DNA of 64,000 nt from Chitinophagales bacterium (GTDB taxonomy: Bacteria > Bacteroidota > Bacteroidia > Chitinophagales > CAIOSU01): positions 434,001 through 498,000 of the forward strand of contig BPHB01000002.1 of the NCBI GenBank assembly GCA_026003335.1, in the 5' to 3' direction. Positions 8,117-17,015 of this stretch are shown in pieces. Position 1 is the first letter of the stretch; the number at the start of each line of letters is the position of its first letter. Position numbers and translations under genes: made by a program. The notes beneath the pieces were generated by a model. It saw only the letters and a program-made list of their open reading frames with translations, was not told where the DNA came from and did not search any database.

Positions 8117-9934
8117 ATGTTTTTAAAAACTCCTCTCCCTGCAGCCACCCTGATGGGGTATTTACTTTCAATCAGCAGTATCGTATTTGCACAAAATTAT
8201 CCCATCGGACAGCTAAGTATTCAGCTCACGGATGCAGCACGGAATAACCGACAGGTGCCGGTGGAAATCTTTTATCCGGCCACGGTATCCGGAGCGCAGA
8301 CACCCGTAGCTGCCGGACGCTTTCCGGTTATCGTTTTCGGACATGGTTTTTCCATGAATTTTGATGCTTACAGCAATTTCTGGAATATGCTCGTGCCTAA
8401 TGGGTTTATCCTCATTTTCCCGAAAACTGAAATTGGCCCGCTCCCTTTTCCCAGTCATAGTGCTTTTGCAGAAGACCTTCTTTTCGCAGCGCATTTCCTG
8501 CAAATACAAGACACCATACCGGGCTCGCCATTTTACGGAAAGGTGTCATCCCGCACAGCTGTCATGGGTCATTCTATGGGTGGCGGCTGTTCGTTTCTCG
8601 CTGCAGCCGCTGCACCACATACTATCACCACCGTTGTGGGGTTTGCACCTGCAGAAACTAATCCTTCTGCCATTGCTGCTGCCTCGGGCGTTACTATCCC
8701 TGCCCTGATATTTCACGGAAGCAGCGACAACGTCACCCCTGCCAACGGTAATTCCCTGAGTATTTTTAACGCACTGCAATCTTCATGTAAATCCTATGTT
8801 TCTATCACCAATGGTTCGCACTGCCGTTTTGCTGAATCCAACCTTGCCTGTGAATCGGGTGAAACACTGGTGTGTTTATTGTGTTCTTTTATTCCGCGTA
8901 CACAGCAGCATATGCTCACTTTCCAGCTGCTTTTACCCTGGCTTCGCTTTTTTCTGAAAGAGGAATGCACCCAGTGGGACGTTTTCCAGAATCTGAGCAC
9001 ATCCCACTCCGACATCAGTGTACAAAACACCTGCATCATTAGCCAGCCTGATGCTTCGGTTACCATTACAGTAGATACCGTTTTATGTCCCGGAGACAGC
9101 GTGATCTTTTCGGCAAACGGAAACGATAATTTTCTGTGGAGCACCGGTGACACTACGTCCTCCCTTACGGTTTTTGAAAGCGGAACCTATTTTCTTATAG
9201 CCTCCAACGCTTTTGACTGCCGGGATACTTCTTCTGTTATTCGGGTGGTTCAGTTGCAGCCCGATACACCAAAGCTCATAGCGAGCGGTGACACCACATT
9301 ATGCGAGGGGGAAAATTTGCTTATTACCTTAAATAAAACCTTCAGCACCTATTTATGGTCTGATGGATCAGCCGATTCTTTTATTGTTGCAGACATGCCC
9401 GGCAGTTACTTTGCCGTGGTGACGGATTCAGCAGGATGTTCATACAGCTCCGATACAATTACATTAACTATCCTTCCCAACCCTGTATACTCCTCTTTTG
9501 TTTTCCGTGATGATAGTCTGCTGATTGAAACTTCGGCTCCTTTTATTGCATGGTATCTCAACGACACGCTGATTTACCCCGGTAGGGAAAACTTCTGGAT
9601 ACCCACAGAGCCCGGTAATTATTATGCAATCCTTCAGGATTCTGCCGGTTGTTTTGTCAAAACAGAAACCATAACGGTAAAGGATATTCCTACGTCTCTG
9701 CTGGAGAAACCTGTTGCCTTTATTCAGATTTACCCTAATCCGGCTGCGGAAAACCTATGCGTAAAAGGAATAACCGGAGCGGTAAGCTTACTTGACATAT
9801 ATGGCAGGAAGAAGGAAATTTTGCGTTGGATACATTCAGAAATGCTTGATGTGAGCGCTTTACCTGCAGGATGTTACCTTCTGAAAGCCGAAACCCCTTC
9901 AGGCATTCAAATCATCCGGTTTATTAAACGGTGA
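8117..9934 (+). CDS. Secreted alpha/beta hydrolase with T9SS type A sorting domain
   Basis: This 605-residue protein has a signal peptide ending around residue 25 (SIVFAQ). The hydrolase domain (about 30-310) has an oxyanion segment VIVFGHGFS and the nucleophile elbow GHSMGGG (Ser153). The probable acid and base are Asp204 (HGSSDNVTP) and His235 (NGSHCRF). It resembles dienelactone hydrolase, cutinase-like polyester hydrolase and PAF-acetylhydrolase proteins; the substrate cannot be told. Two Ig/PKD-like modules follow (CPGDSVIFSANG, CEGENLLITL). A T9SS type A C-terminal domain closes it (IYPNPAAENLCV, LLDIYGRK, LPAGCYLLKAE). Known T9SS cargo is exported by Sec, crosses the outer membrane through T9SS and is released or anchored to lipopolysaccharide. 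The start at 8117 gives a proper signal peptide; the longer frame overlaps tsaD. Confidence 0.85.
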   Translation: MFLKTPLPAATLMGYLLSISSIVFAQNYPIGQLSIQLTDAARNNRQVPVEIFYPATVSGAQTPVAAGRFPVIVFGHGFSMNFDAYSNFWNMLVPNGFILIFPKTEIGPLPFPSHSAFAEDLLFAAHFLQIQDTIPGSPFYGKVSSRTAVMGHSMGGGCSFLAAAAAPHTITTVVGFAPAETNPSAIAAASGVTIPALIFHGSSDNVTPANGNSLSIFNALQSSCKSYVSITNGSHCRFAESNLACESGETLVCLLCSFIPRTQQHMLTFQLLLPWLRFFLKEECTQWDVFQNLSTSHSDISVQNTCIISQPDASVTITVDTVLCPGDSVIFSANGNDNFLWSTGDTTSSLTVFESGTYFLIASNAFDCRDTSSVIRVVQLQPDTPKLIASGDTTLCEGENLLITLNKTFSTYLWSDGSADSFIVADMPGSYFAVVTDSAGCSYSSDTITLTILPNPVYSSFVFRDDSLLIETSAPFIAWYLNDTLIYPGRENFWIPTEPGNYYAILQDSAGCFVKTETITVKDIPTSLLEKPVAFIQIYPNPAAENLCVKGITGAVSLLDIYGRKKEILRWIHSEMLDVSALPAGCYLLKAETPSGIQIIRFIKR

Positions 9935-9945
9935 GTGCTCATGGG

Positions 9946-10341
9946 TTAGTCCCATATTCCTTCCTGTGCAATTTCAGCCAGATGTCCGTCAGGATCCCGA
10001 AAATAAAATGAACGCAGCCCGTTTTTCCAGGTAGCCTCATGTTCAATAACAATACCCTCTGACTGCAGCTTTTTTTTCCATGCTTCATAGTTATGCGGTT
10101 TGGTTTCAAAAGCAAAATGCAATCTTCCGCTGCCTTCATGTGCGGGGAGGGTAGATTCCCTGGAGGTTATTTCTGCAACAAAACAGAGCAATACGCTTTC
10201 TCCAACCCGGAAAAAAATGTGCCTTCCCGGGGCAACCCCTATCACCTCAAGGCCCAGCTTACCCGAATAAAATGCACGGGTACGGTCAATATCACGGATA
10301 TAAAGGCAAGTCTCCTTTATTTTTGTAAACTTCAGCTTCAT
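9946..10341 (-). CDS. VOC (glyoxalase/bleomycin-resistance) family protein
   Basis: A single-domain, 131-residue vicinal oxygen chelate protein. It shows the N-terminal beta-alpha-beta module (CLYIRDIDRTRAFYSGKLGLE), the mid segment GRLHFAFET, and the C-terminal FRDPDGHLAEIAQE with the usual metal-ligand Glu. The residue aligned with the first metal-ligand His of many VOC enzymes appears to be Glu (ETCLYI), so metal binding may differ. The family covers glyoxalase I, fosfomycin and bleomycin resistance proteins and dioxygenases, and the reaction cannot be assigned. It converges on the hydrolase gene with only 11 bp between stops, and is divergent from the SDR gene. An in-frame ATG at 10359 would leave under 10 bp to the SDR start, so 10341 is preferred. 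Confidence 0.85.
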   Translation of the reverse strand: MKLKFTKIKETCLYIRDIDRTRAFYSGKLGLEVIGVAPGRHIFFRVGESVLLCFVAEITSRESTLPAHEGSGRLHFAFETKPHNYEAWKKKLQSEGIVIEHEATWKNGLRSFYFRDPDGHLAEIAQEGIWD

Positions 10342-10368
10342 GCTGATAATTAACGACAAAATGAAATT

Positions 10369-11064
10369 ATGGAATTAAAAGGTAAAGCTGCCATCGTTAC
10401 TGGAGCGAGTAAAGGTATAGGCAAAGCTATTACGCAAGCGCTGCTGGAAAAAGGTGTGCGCGTGGCCGGATGGAGTCGCAGTGCCCCGGATATCCATCAC
10501 CCGCAATTTACTTATATCAAAACAGATATCAGCAAAATGCAGGAAGCCGATTCGGCTTTTGAGAAATCTCTTATGGCGCTGAGTAATGAGCTGCATATTT
10601 TGATCAATAATGCCGGATTAGGTTTTTTCGCCAAACTGGAAGATATTACGCCTGAACAATGGCACCAGATGTTTAACACAAATGTGCACGGATTATACTA
10701 TGTAACCCGCAAGGCCATTCCCCTGATGAAAGCACAGCAGTTAGGGCATATTGTAAACATAGCTTCCATTGCCGGACTCACCGGCATAGAAGAAGCTACC
10801 GGCTACTGCGCAACCAAATTTGCCGTACGTGGCATTTCCCAATCACTCTTTAAGGAGCTACGTAAACACAACATTAAAGTTACCAGCATCTGTCCGGGCT
10901 CGGTCAACACCGAATTTTTTAATAACGTGGAAGGTACCACTGCCAATGAAACTATGATACACCCGGAAGATTTGGCTGCTTCTGTAATTCACCTGCTGGA
11001 GACCCCCGATAATTTCCTGCCGGTAGAATTGGAAGTACGGCCGCTGAATGTCAGATATAATTAA
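10369..11064 (+). CDS. Short-chain dehydrogenase/reductase (classical SDR)
   Basis: A 231-residue classical SDR: the cofactor motif TGASKGIG is at residues 11-18, NNAG at 80-83, catalytic Ser133 in NIASIAG, and YxxxK at Tyr146/Lys150 (YCATK). The substrate loop SICPGSVNTEFF follows. The family catalyses NAD(P)-dependent alcohol/ketone oxidoreduction; FabG-like 3-ketoacyl reductase is one possibility, but the sequence is shorter than typical FabG (about 245) and the substrate is not determinable. An Arg in WSRSAP after the second strand is compatible with NADP preference. The gene is followed 41 bp later by pdhB on the same strand and is divergent from the VOC gene. Confidence 0.9.
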   Translation: MELKGKAAIVTGASKGIGKAITQALLEKGVRVAGWSRSAPDIHHPQFTYIKTDISKMQEADSAFEKSLMALSNELHILINNAGLGFFAKLEDITPEQWHQMFNTNVHGLYYVTRKAIPLMKAQQLGHIVNIASIAGLTGIEEATGYCATKFAVRGISQSLFKELRKHNIKVTSICPGSVNTEFFNNVEGTTANETMIHPEDLAASVIHLLETPDNFLPVELEVRPLNVRYN

Positions 11065-11105
11065 AAGGTATTACCCTATTTTTACGGTGAACTAAACCTA
11101 TTCCC

Positions 11106-12086
11106 ATGCGAGAAATCAGATTCAGAGAGGCCCTGCGCGAAGCAATGGCAGAAGAAATGAGACGTGATGAGCGCGTGTTCCTTATGGGTGAGGAAGTGGC
11201 CGAATATAACGGAGCATACAAAGTAAGCGAGGGCATGCTGGAAGAGTTTGGTCCTAAACGGGTAATTGACACTCCCATATCTGAACTGGGATTTGCCGGT
11301 ATTGGCATTGGTGCAGCCATGAACGGCTTACGCCCGATTGTAGAGTTTATGACGTGGAACTTTGCCCTCCTCGCCTTTGACCAGATTGTAAATAGTGCTG
11401 CCAAAATGCGTTCCATGTCCGGTGGACAATTTGCCGTACCCATCGTATTCAGAGGGCCCTCCGGATCGGCCGGACAACTGGCCGCCCAGCACTCTCAGAT
11501 GTTTGAAAGCTGGTTGTCCAATTGCCCCGGACTGAAGGTTGTTTCTCCTTCCAATCCGGCTGATGCCAAAGGTTTATTGAAATCAGCCATCCGGGACGAT
11601 GACCCCGTGCTGTTTATGGAATCAGAGTTGATGTATTCCGACAAGGGAGAAGTGCCCGAGGAGGAGTATCTGATTCCTTTGGGCAAGGCAGCCATCACCC
11701 GTCAGGGCAGCGATGTCACACTGGTTTCCTTTAATAAAATGATGAAAGTAGCCCTCAGGGCTGCCGAGGAACTGGAAAAGGAAAATATCTCTGCCGAAGT
11801 GATTGACCTGCGTACTATCCGTCCGCTGGATATAGAAACCATCGTTCAGTCAGTAAAGAAAACCAATCGCATTGTGGTCGTAGATGAATCATGGCCCTTT
11901 GCATCGGTGGCCTCCGAAATCGCTTACCAGATACAGAAAGAGGCTTTTGACTATCTGGATGCACCTGTCAGAAGAGTCAATGGTGCTGATTCATCCATGC
12001 ATTATGCCCCCACGCTGGTAGATGCTTATCTTCCCGACAGTGCAAAAACCATTCGTGCAGTAAAAGCTGTGCTCTATGCCAATTAA
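11106..12086 (+). CDS. pdhB: Pyruvate dehydrogenase E1 component, beta subunit
   Basis: The 326-residue protein matches the beta subunit of alpha2beta2-type pyruvate dehydrogenase E1. This thiamine-diphosphate enzyme decarboxylates pyruvate and acetylates the lipoyl group of E2, feeding the TCA cycle. Visible family segments are MGEEVAEYNGAYKVSEGM, the DTPISELGFAGIGIGAAM core, RGPSGSAGQLAAQHSQ and the transketolase C-terminal domain (VIDLRTIRPLDIETI). Length is normal. The alpha subunit and E2 are not in this window, so the complex is encoded in pieces. A branched-chain 2-oxoacid dehydrogenase E1-beta is the main alternative, but the N-terminus is of the PDH type. The short gap (27 bp) to eboE means co-transcription is possible but functionally unexplained. 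Confidence 0.92.
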   Translation: MREIRFREALREAMAEEMRRDERVFLMGEEVAEYNGAYKVSEGMLEEFGPKRVIDTPISELGFAGIGIGAAMNGLRPIVEFMTWNFALLAFDQIVNSAAKMRSMSGGQFAVPIVFRGPSGSAGQLAAQHSQMFESWLSNCPGLKVVSPSNPADAKGLLKSAIRDDDPVLFMESELMYSDKGEVPEEEYLIPLGKAAITRQGSDVTLVSFNKMMKVALRAAEELEKENISAEVIDLRTIRPLDIETIVQSVKKTNRIVVVDESWPFASVASEIAYQIQKEAFDYLDAPVRRVNGADSSMHYAPTLVDAYLPDSAKTIRAVKAVLYAN

Positions 12087-12113
12087 AGGCTCAGTTGCCG
12101 ATCAGCTGCATTC

Positions 12114-13316
12114 ATGCGCATAGGCTCTAAATATCAGCTAACCTATTGCACCAATGTGCATCCTGCCGAAAGCTGGGATGAAACCTTTACACAGTTAAAA
12201 CGCCATTTGCCGGTTATCAAAAAAGCCGTTGCCGGCACGGAGTTATTCGCAGTAGGACTCTACCTTTCCGATCAGGCCAGCCGACAAATCCTGCAAGGTG
12301 AGGCAATAGCCGCCTTTCGTGACTGGCTGCATGCTGAAGGTTGCTATATTCTCACCATGAATGGGTTTCCTTACGGGGGATTTCATCAACAGCGGGTAAA
12401 GGATAAAGTATATCATCCCGACTGGCTTCAACTGGAAAGAGTGCATTATACCCAAAGGCTGTTTCGCATTCTTTCGGCTTTGACTCCTGAAGCAGCCGAA
12501 GGCAGTATATCCACCGTACCGCTTTCTTATAAATACTGGTACGAGAATGAAGATGCAAGAAAAATTGCTTGTACCAAAGCAAGCTTGCATTTGGCAACCA
12601 TCGCTTATGAGCTGCATACCCTGCATGCCGAATATGGAAAATTTTTTCATCTTGACCTGGAACCGGAGCCGGATTGTTTTCTTGAAAATGCAGAAGACGT
12701 AATACATTTCTTTGAATACCATCTTCTTCCTGAAGGAAAATCCTTTCTCAAACAAAAAGGCTTCACTGCCATACAGGCTGAAGATCTCCTTCGCAGACAT
12801 ATCCAGCTCTGTTATGACGTGTGCCATTTCTCTGTGAAATTTCAAGACCCGGATCAGGCTTTGAAAAAAATCATCGCTGCCGGAATTAATATCGGAAAGG
12901 TGCAGGTCAGCGCAGCACTGAAAGCGATATGCACAGAAGATACCCTTCAGGAAATTACAGATTCGCTCAAGCCATTTGATGAACCCCGTTATTTTCATCA
13001 AAGCGTAATACGAAACAAATCGGGTCAGCTTAAGCACTATCGCGACCTGGGTGAGGCGCTGGATAACATCCAACCGGATGCTGAGGAACTAAGAACCCAT
13101 TTCCACATACCGGTTTTCACACACAATTACGGGCGGCTGCATTCCACACAGCAAGATATATTGGAGACTTTTGCTGTTATAAAAAAGCATAACCTGAATC
13201 CGCATTTTGAAGCCGAAACCTATACCTGGGAGGTGTTGCCTGAAAATCTGAAAACTGAGCTGAGCCAGTGTATCACCCGGGAGCTGAAATGGATCATTCA
13301 AAATCTCAGCCCATGA
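12114..13316 (+). CDS. eboE: EboE-like metabolite traffic protein (xylose isomerase-like TIM barrel)
   Basis: A 400-residue TIM-barrel protein of the sugar-phosphate isomerase/epimerase type. Segments typical of EboE are the N-terminal QLTYCTNVHPAESWDE, the FPYGGFHQQRVKDKVYHPDW loop, HLDLEPEPDC with acidic metal-ligand candidates, CYDVCHFSVKFQDP, and the late FTHNYGRLHSTQQDI. EboE belongs to the widespread ebo cluster, shown in Nostoc to be needed for moving a scytonemin precursor to the periplasm; its own reaction is unknown. The stop overlaps the next start (ATGA, 13313-13316), so translation of eboE and eboF is coupled. The remaining ebo genes lie on the opposite strand just downstream. 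Confidence 0.85.
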   Translation: MRIGSKYQLTYCTNVHPAESWDETFTQLKRHLPVIKKAVAGTELFAVGLYLSDQASRQILQGEAIAAFRDWLHAEGCYILTMNGFPYGGFHQQRVKDKVYHPDWLQLERVHYTQRLFRILSALTPEAAEGSISTVPLSYKYWYENEDARKIACTKASLHLATIAYELHTLHAEYGKFFHLDLEPEPDCFLENAEDVIHFFEYHLLPEGKSFLKQKGFTAIQAEDLLRRHIQLCYDVCHFSVKFQDPDQALKKIIAAGINIGKVQVSAALKAICTEDTLQEITDSLKPFDEPRYFHQSVIRNKSGQLKHYRDLGEALDNIQPDAEELRTHFHIPVFTHNYGRLHSTQQDILETFAVIKKHNLNPHFEAETYTWEVLPENLKTELSQCITRELKWIIQNLSP

Positions 13317-14683
13317 AAAAAACGACAGTATTGAATGTAGTAGGGTTGACACCCCGTTTGATTGGAGAGCACACCCCTTTTCTGCGTCAATGGTCTTCTG
13401 CCGGCGCGACAGCTACCATTATTCCCCCCCTGCCCGCAGTAACCTGCACAGCACAGGCAACTTACCTGACCGGCTGTCATCCCAGCGAGCATGGCATCGT
13501 GGGCAATGGCTGGTATTTCAAAGATGAATGTGAAATAAAATTCTGGAGGCAGTCCAACAAGCTGGTGCGGGCAAAAAAAATATGGGAATATGCCAAAGAA
13601 AAAAATCCGGATTTTACCTGTGCCAATCTGTTCTGGTGGTATAACATGTACTCTTCGGTAGATTATGCAGTTACACCTCGCCCGCAGTATCTTGCGGATG
13701 GCCGCAAGTTTCCGGATTGCTATACCACCCCTCCCACCCTACGCGACCTGCTGCAAAGCAAGCTCGGCACATTTCCCCTCTTTGATTTCTGGGGACCGAA
13801 AACATCCATCCGCTCCAGTCAATGGATTGCGGAAGCCGCCAAAATCGTTGAGAAACTCTACGCTCCCACGCTGACACTGATTTACCTCCCGCACCTGGAT
13901 TACAACCTCCAGCGCTTTGGTAATGCATTCCCCGGTATTGAAAAAGACCTGCAGGAAATAGATTCCGTATGTCGCGATTTGATACAATTTTATGAACAAC
14001 GCCACACGCAGGTGATTGTCCTTTCTGAATATGGCATCACCCCGGTTCAGCAGCCCAGTGCGCTTAACCGTATTTTCAGAAAGCACAATCTGATAACCGT
14101 AAGAGAAGAGCGGGGCCTTGAACTTTTAGATGCGGGTGCAAGCAAAGCCTTTGCTGTTGCAGACCATCAGGTAGCACATATTTACATAAATGATTCATCG
14201 GCTTTATCACAAATACGTTCTTTGCTGGAAAACACTCCGGGTATTGAACTGATTCTGGATGAAACCGGCAAAAAGCAATATCATCTCCACCACGAACGTG
14301 CCGGAGATCTGGTGGCTGTAGCCGATGCCCAATCGTGGTTTAGCTATTATTACTGGCTGGATGACCGCAAGGCACCCGATTTTGCCCGCACTGTAGACAT
14401 CCACCGTAAGCCGGGATATGATCCTGTGGAGCTTTTTACTGACCCCGGGTTAAATCTGCTACCCTTGCGGATAGCTTTCAAACTACTCAGCAAAAAACTA
14501 GGCTTTCGTACACTGATGGACATCATTCCGCTGCGTGCTGAGCTGGTGGGTGGTTCCCATGGCAGGGTAAATAATTTACCGGAAGACCAGCCGGTTTTTA
14601 TCAGTCGCGACAGGAATCTTGTCAAGAACACCCTTCAGGCAGCTGATGTTTTCAACCTGCTGTCAGCGCATCTGGCAATATGA
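13313..14683 (+). CDS. eboF: Alkaline phosphatase-superfamily protein, EboF/NPP-like
   Basis: The 456-residue protein belongs to the type I phosphodiesterase/nucleotide pyrophosphatase branch of the alkaline phosphatase superfamily. The nucleophile region CTAQATYLTG, followed by HPSEHGIVGNGWYF, aligns Thr44 with the NPP catalytic Thr. YLPHLDYN and GGSHGR supply further metal-ligand candidates. Two usual metal sites are altered: the first strand reads NVVGLTPRL where many NPPs have a metal-binding Asp before Gly, and SEYG stands where SDHG is expected. Activity may therefore depend on fewer metals or differ from NPP. The ATG at 13313 overlaps the eboE stop; upstream in-frame starts inside eboE are not needed. 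The EboF name rests on context and overall type, and is less certain than the fold. Confidence 0.75.
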   Translation: MKKTTVLNVVGLTPRLIGEHTPFLRQWSSAGATATIIPPLPAVTCTAQATYLTGCHPSEHGIVGNGWYFKDECEIKFWRQSNKLVRAKKIWEYAKEKNPDFTCANLFWWYNMYSSVDYAVTPRPQYLADGRKFPDCYTTPPTLRDLLQSKLGTFPLFDFWGPKTSIRSSQWIAEAAKIVEKLYAPTLTLIYLPHLDYNLQRFGNAFPGIEKDLQEIDSVCRDLIQFYEQRHTQVIVLSEYGITPVQQPSALNRIFRKHNLITVREERGLELLDAGASKAFAVADHQVAHIYINDSSALSQIRSLLENTPGIELILDETGKKQYHLHHERAGDLVAVADAQSWFSYYYWLDDRKAPDFARTVDIHRKPGYDPVELFTDPGLNLLPLRIAFKLLSKKLGFRTLMDIIPLRAELVGGSHGRVNNLPEDQPVFISRDRNLVKNTLQAADVFNLLSAHLAI

Positions 14684-14684
14684 T

Positions 14685-15044
14685 TTACGACTGCCTTCTG
14701 CGATAGGCAGCATAAAGGTAAATAACACAAGCAAAGGCCACAATAGCCAATCCGAAGGACTCGCGGGCAGTTTCAATTTCCATAGTTTTCATTCCCTGCT
14801 TAAGAGCCACACCTTCATAGTGTCCGTAAGGGAAAAAAGTAAATGCTCCGGCAAGCGATCCGAGTAAAATCATCCAGATTAACTCCACATTGAACTTTTC
14901 ACGGAATGCGGCAAATGAAACATAGGCGGGTACAGCATAAGCAAAAATCCATAGCGGAAAATCCGGATCGTTATATTGCACTGTAGCAAAGCCCACAAAT
15001 AAGGCTCCGAAAGCTAGAGATAGAATTTTCAACAAGCTTTGCAT
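14685..15044 (-). CDS. TMEM220-family small membrane protein
   Basis: This 119-residue protein has four predicted membrane segments and the TMEM220 family hallmark near the N-terminus (FVGFATVQYNDPDFPLWIFAY). The family occurs in bacteria and eukaryotes and its function is not known. It converges on eboF with a single base between the two stops and follows eboC by about 50 bp on the same strand, so it is probably the last gene of the eboA-B-C arm. A role with the ebo cluster is inferred from position only. No catalytic residues are evident; the QYNDPD motif faces a membrane boundary. Confidence 0.8.
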   Translation of the reverse strand: MQSLLKILSLAFGALFVGFATVQYNDPDFPLWIFAYAVPAYVSFAAFREKFNVELIWMILLGSLAGAFTFFPYGHYEGVALKQGMKTMEIETARESFGLAIVAFACVIYLYAAYRRRQS

Positions 15045-15095
15045 AGGGAAATTTTTTTCTCAAAGCTACTACCTCTTGCACAGCTTCGCCATGAC

Positions 15096-16034
15096 TTAGG
15101 TCACCGCAAAATTTTTGGCAATTAACACCGACAGGGGCAGCAACAACACTATCAGCAAACCATAATCCCACCCGGAAAAACCCGCGGCAATAGCCGCATC
15201 CATCAATATCAGCGCCAAAACACCTGCTTTAACCGCACTGCGGATATCGGCAGGCTGCCTGCTGCTCTGCGCTCTTTTGAGTCTGCTGAATATGACGCCT
15301 GCAAACAATACCAGATAAGGAAGGGAAAGACGCAAATGAAAAAAAGGAATAGCCGAAAGAGAAAGGATGAACATTATGGTCAAGGCGTAAAGCCAGCCGG
15401 CAATACGCAGAGAGCCTGATGTGGAGCCCTTGACCTCGCCTCTGCTGATCATAGTTATTGCAGCAATATAGATTACCGGTATGAAAGCAATAAACCAGAA
15501 CCGCTGCATAGCATAGGGTACAGCGCTGATGCCCAGAAGCAGATTGCCGCCACGGCATAATCCCATGTTCAACGGCCCAAAAACCGAATGGTGTTTGCTT
15601 AAGCCATTATAGGCAGCTATCAGTAACGCTACCCCCACGGCAACACCCACGCTGATGAGCGACACAAAGGCAGCTACCTGAATACCTATAGACAATAGCA
15701 CGACCCCCAGAAAGAAAGCAACCGTCCGGGGAACAAGTCCGCTGGGTATGGGGCGTTCGGGACGTTCTTTTTTATCCAGCTCGGCATCAAAAAAATCGTT
15801 TAACACTACACCTCCTGCATAGAGACTTGCAGAACTGAGAACTAAAAAACTGATTTTGCCCAGCTCAGGAATGAAGAACCATCCGTTGCCCCGATCAGCT
15901 AATTCAACCGTAAGGCCTGACACGGCCACACCGGCAAGGATATCCGCAACGGCTGTTAATACATTGGCCGGGCGCATCAGTTGCACACAGGCCTTAATCC
16001 GGGCAATCAAGGAATGTTGAGAAACAGCATCCAT
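15096..16034 (-). CDS. eboC: EboC, UbiA-family prenyltransferase-like protein
   Basis: The 312-residue integral membrane protein has about eight or nine hydrophobic helices. It carries the first UbiA Asp-rich motif, NDFFDAELDKKERPERPIPSG-like, at roughly residues 70-90 (NDxxDxxxD). The second Asp-rich motif is not obvious; the matching region reads YNGLSKHHSVFGPLNMGLCRGGNLLLG-like, which I associate with EboC proteins. UbiA enzymes attach prenyl groups to aromatic or sugar acceptors in the cytoplasmic membrane; the EboC substrate is unknown. ATG 16034 is used because the longer frame to 16049 begins with TTG. It lies 31 bp after eboB in a minus-strand run eboA-eboB-eboC. Confidence 0.87.
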   Translation of the reverse strand: MDAVSQHSLIARIKACVQLMRPANVLTAVADILAGVAVSGLTVELADRGNGWFFIPELGKISFLVLSSASLYAGGVVLNDFFDAELDKKERPERPIPSGLVPRTVAFFLGVVLLSIGIQVAAFVSLISVGVAVGVALLIAAYNGLSKHHSVFGPLNMGLCRGGNLLLGISAVPYAMQRFWFIAFIPVIYIAAITMISRGEVKGSTSGSLRIAGWLYALTIMFILSLSAIPFFHLRLSLPYLVLFAGVIFSRLKRAQSSRQPADIRSAVKAGVLALILMDAAIAAGFSGWDYGLLIVLLLPLSVLIAKNFAVT

Positions 16035-16064
16035 GTTGGATAACCGCAATTCACGGCAACCGGT

Positions 16065-16979
16065 TCAGCGGATGATTTCAGACTTACCCGTTCTGGGGGT
16101 TTGTCCACGCAAAACAGAATTTCCTTCAAAAAGCCTGGTTTGATCCACTTCAGCCGGATTCAGCCAATGCTCTTCTTTAATCTGGCCGCTCTGACCATAA
16201 GCCGTGAGCGCATTTTGATAACAGGTCATTTTTACCGATTCCATTGAAATGCCGCGCTGAAGCATCAGACGAGCCGTTTTTGGAACAGCCAATGGATCGC
16301 TCACCCCCCAATCAGCGGAGCTGTCAATCATAATGCGTGTATGTCCGTATTTCTTCACGATTTCTACCATGCGTTCATTACCCATCTTGGTTTTGGGGTA
16401 AATGGTGAAAGCTGCCCAGTAGCCACGGTTCAACACTTCCTGCACGGTTTCTTCATTATTGTGATCAATAATTACGCGGGTTGGATCCAATCCGTGTTCT
16501 TCACATACATCCATACTGCGCAGGGTGCCTTTTTTCTTGTCCCGGTGAGGGGTGTGAATCTGTACGGGAAGATTCAGCTCTTTTGCCAGTTCAAGTTGTA
16601 ACCGAAAATATTTGTCTTCTAATGGAGTCTGGTCATCGTATCCTATTTCACCGATAGCCACTACACCCTCCTTGGTAGCGAATAAGGGCAGCATGTCCAT
16701 GACCTGCTCGGCCAGGGGTTCATTATTAGCTTCTTTTGCGTTGAGTCCGATGGTACAGTAATGACGGATGCCAAACTGACTGGCCCGAAAACGCTCCCAC
16801 CCTATCAGGCTGCTGAAATAATCTTTAAAGGTTCCTGCTTCGGTACGGGGCTGCCCCTGCCAGAACGAAGGTTCAATGACAGCCACGATGCCGGCAGCTG
16901 CCATTGCTTCATAATCATCCGTAGTGCGCGACACCATGTGGATATGCGGATCAATAAGCATTAAATGGGTATCATCCAT
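16065..16979 (-). CDS. eboB: EboB, TatD-family metal-dependent hydrolase
   Basis: A 304-residue amidohydrolase-superfamily TIM barrel of the TatD type. Metal-site candidates are all visible: HxH in DPHIHM near the N-terminus, Glu in VAIGEIGYD, His in VQIHTPH, His in IIDHNNEE, and Asp in MIDSSADWG. TatD proteins are known as DNases or phosphoesterase-like hydrolases, but the EboB substrate is not established. It sits in the eboA-eboB-eboC run, 36 bp after eboA. The ATG at 16979 places the first metal motif at about residue 10, as usual for the family. The protein should be catalytically intact. Confidence 0.87.
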   Translation of the reverse strand: MDDTHLMLIDPHIHMVSRTTDDYEAMAAAGIVAVIEPSFWQGQPRTEAGTFKDYFSSLIGWERFRASQFGIRHYCTIGLNAKEANNEPLAEQVMDMLPLFATKEGVVAIGEIGYDDQTPLEDKYFRLQLELAKELNLPVQIHTPHRDKKKGTLRSMDVCEEHGLDPTRVIIDHNNEETVQEVLNRGYWAAFTIYPKTKMGNERMVEIVKKYGHTRIMIDSSADWGVSDPLAVPKTARLMLQRGISMESVKMTCYQNALTAYGQSGQIKEEHWLNPAEVDQTRLFEGNSVLRGQTPRTGKSEIIR

Positions 16980-17015
16980 AGCTCATCCTGATTTTTATTT
17001 GTTCCTGCAAATGTG

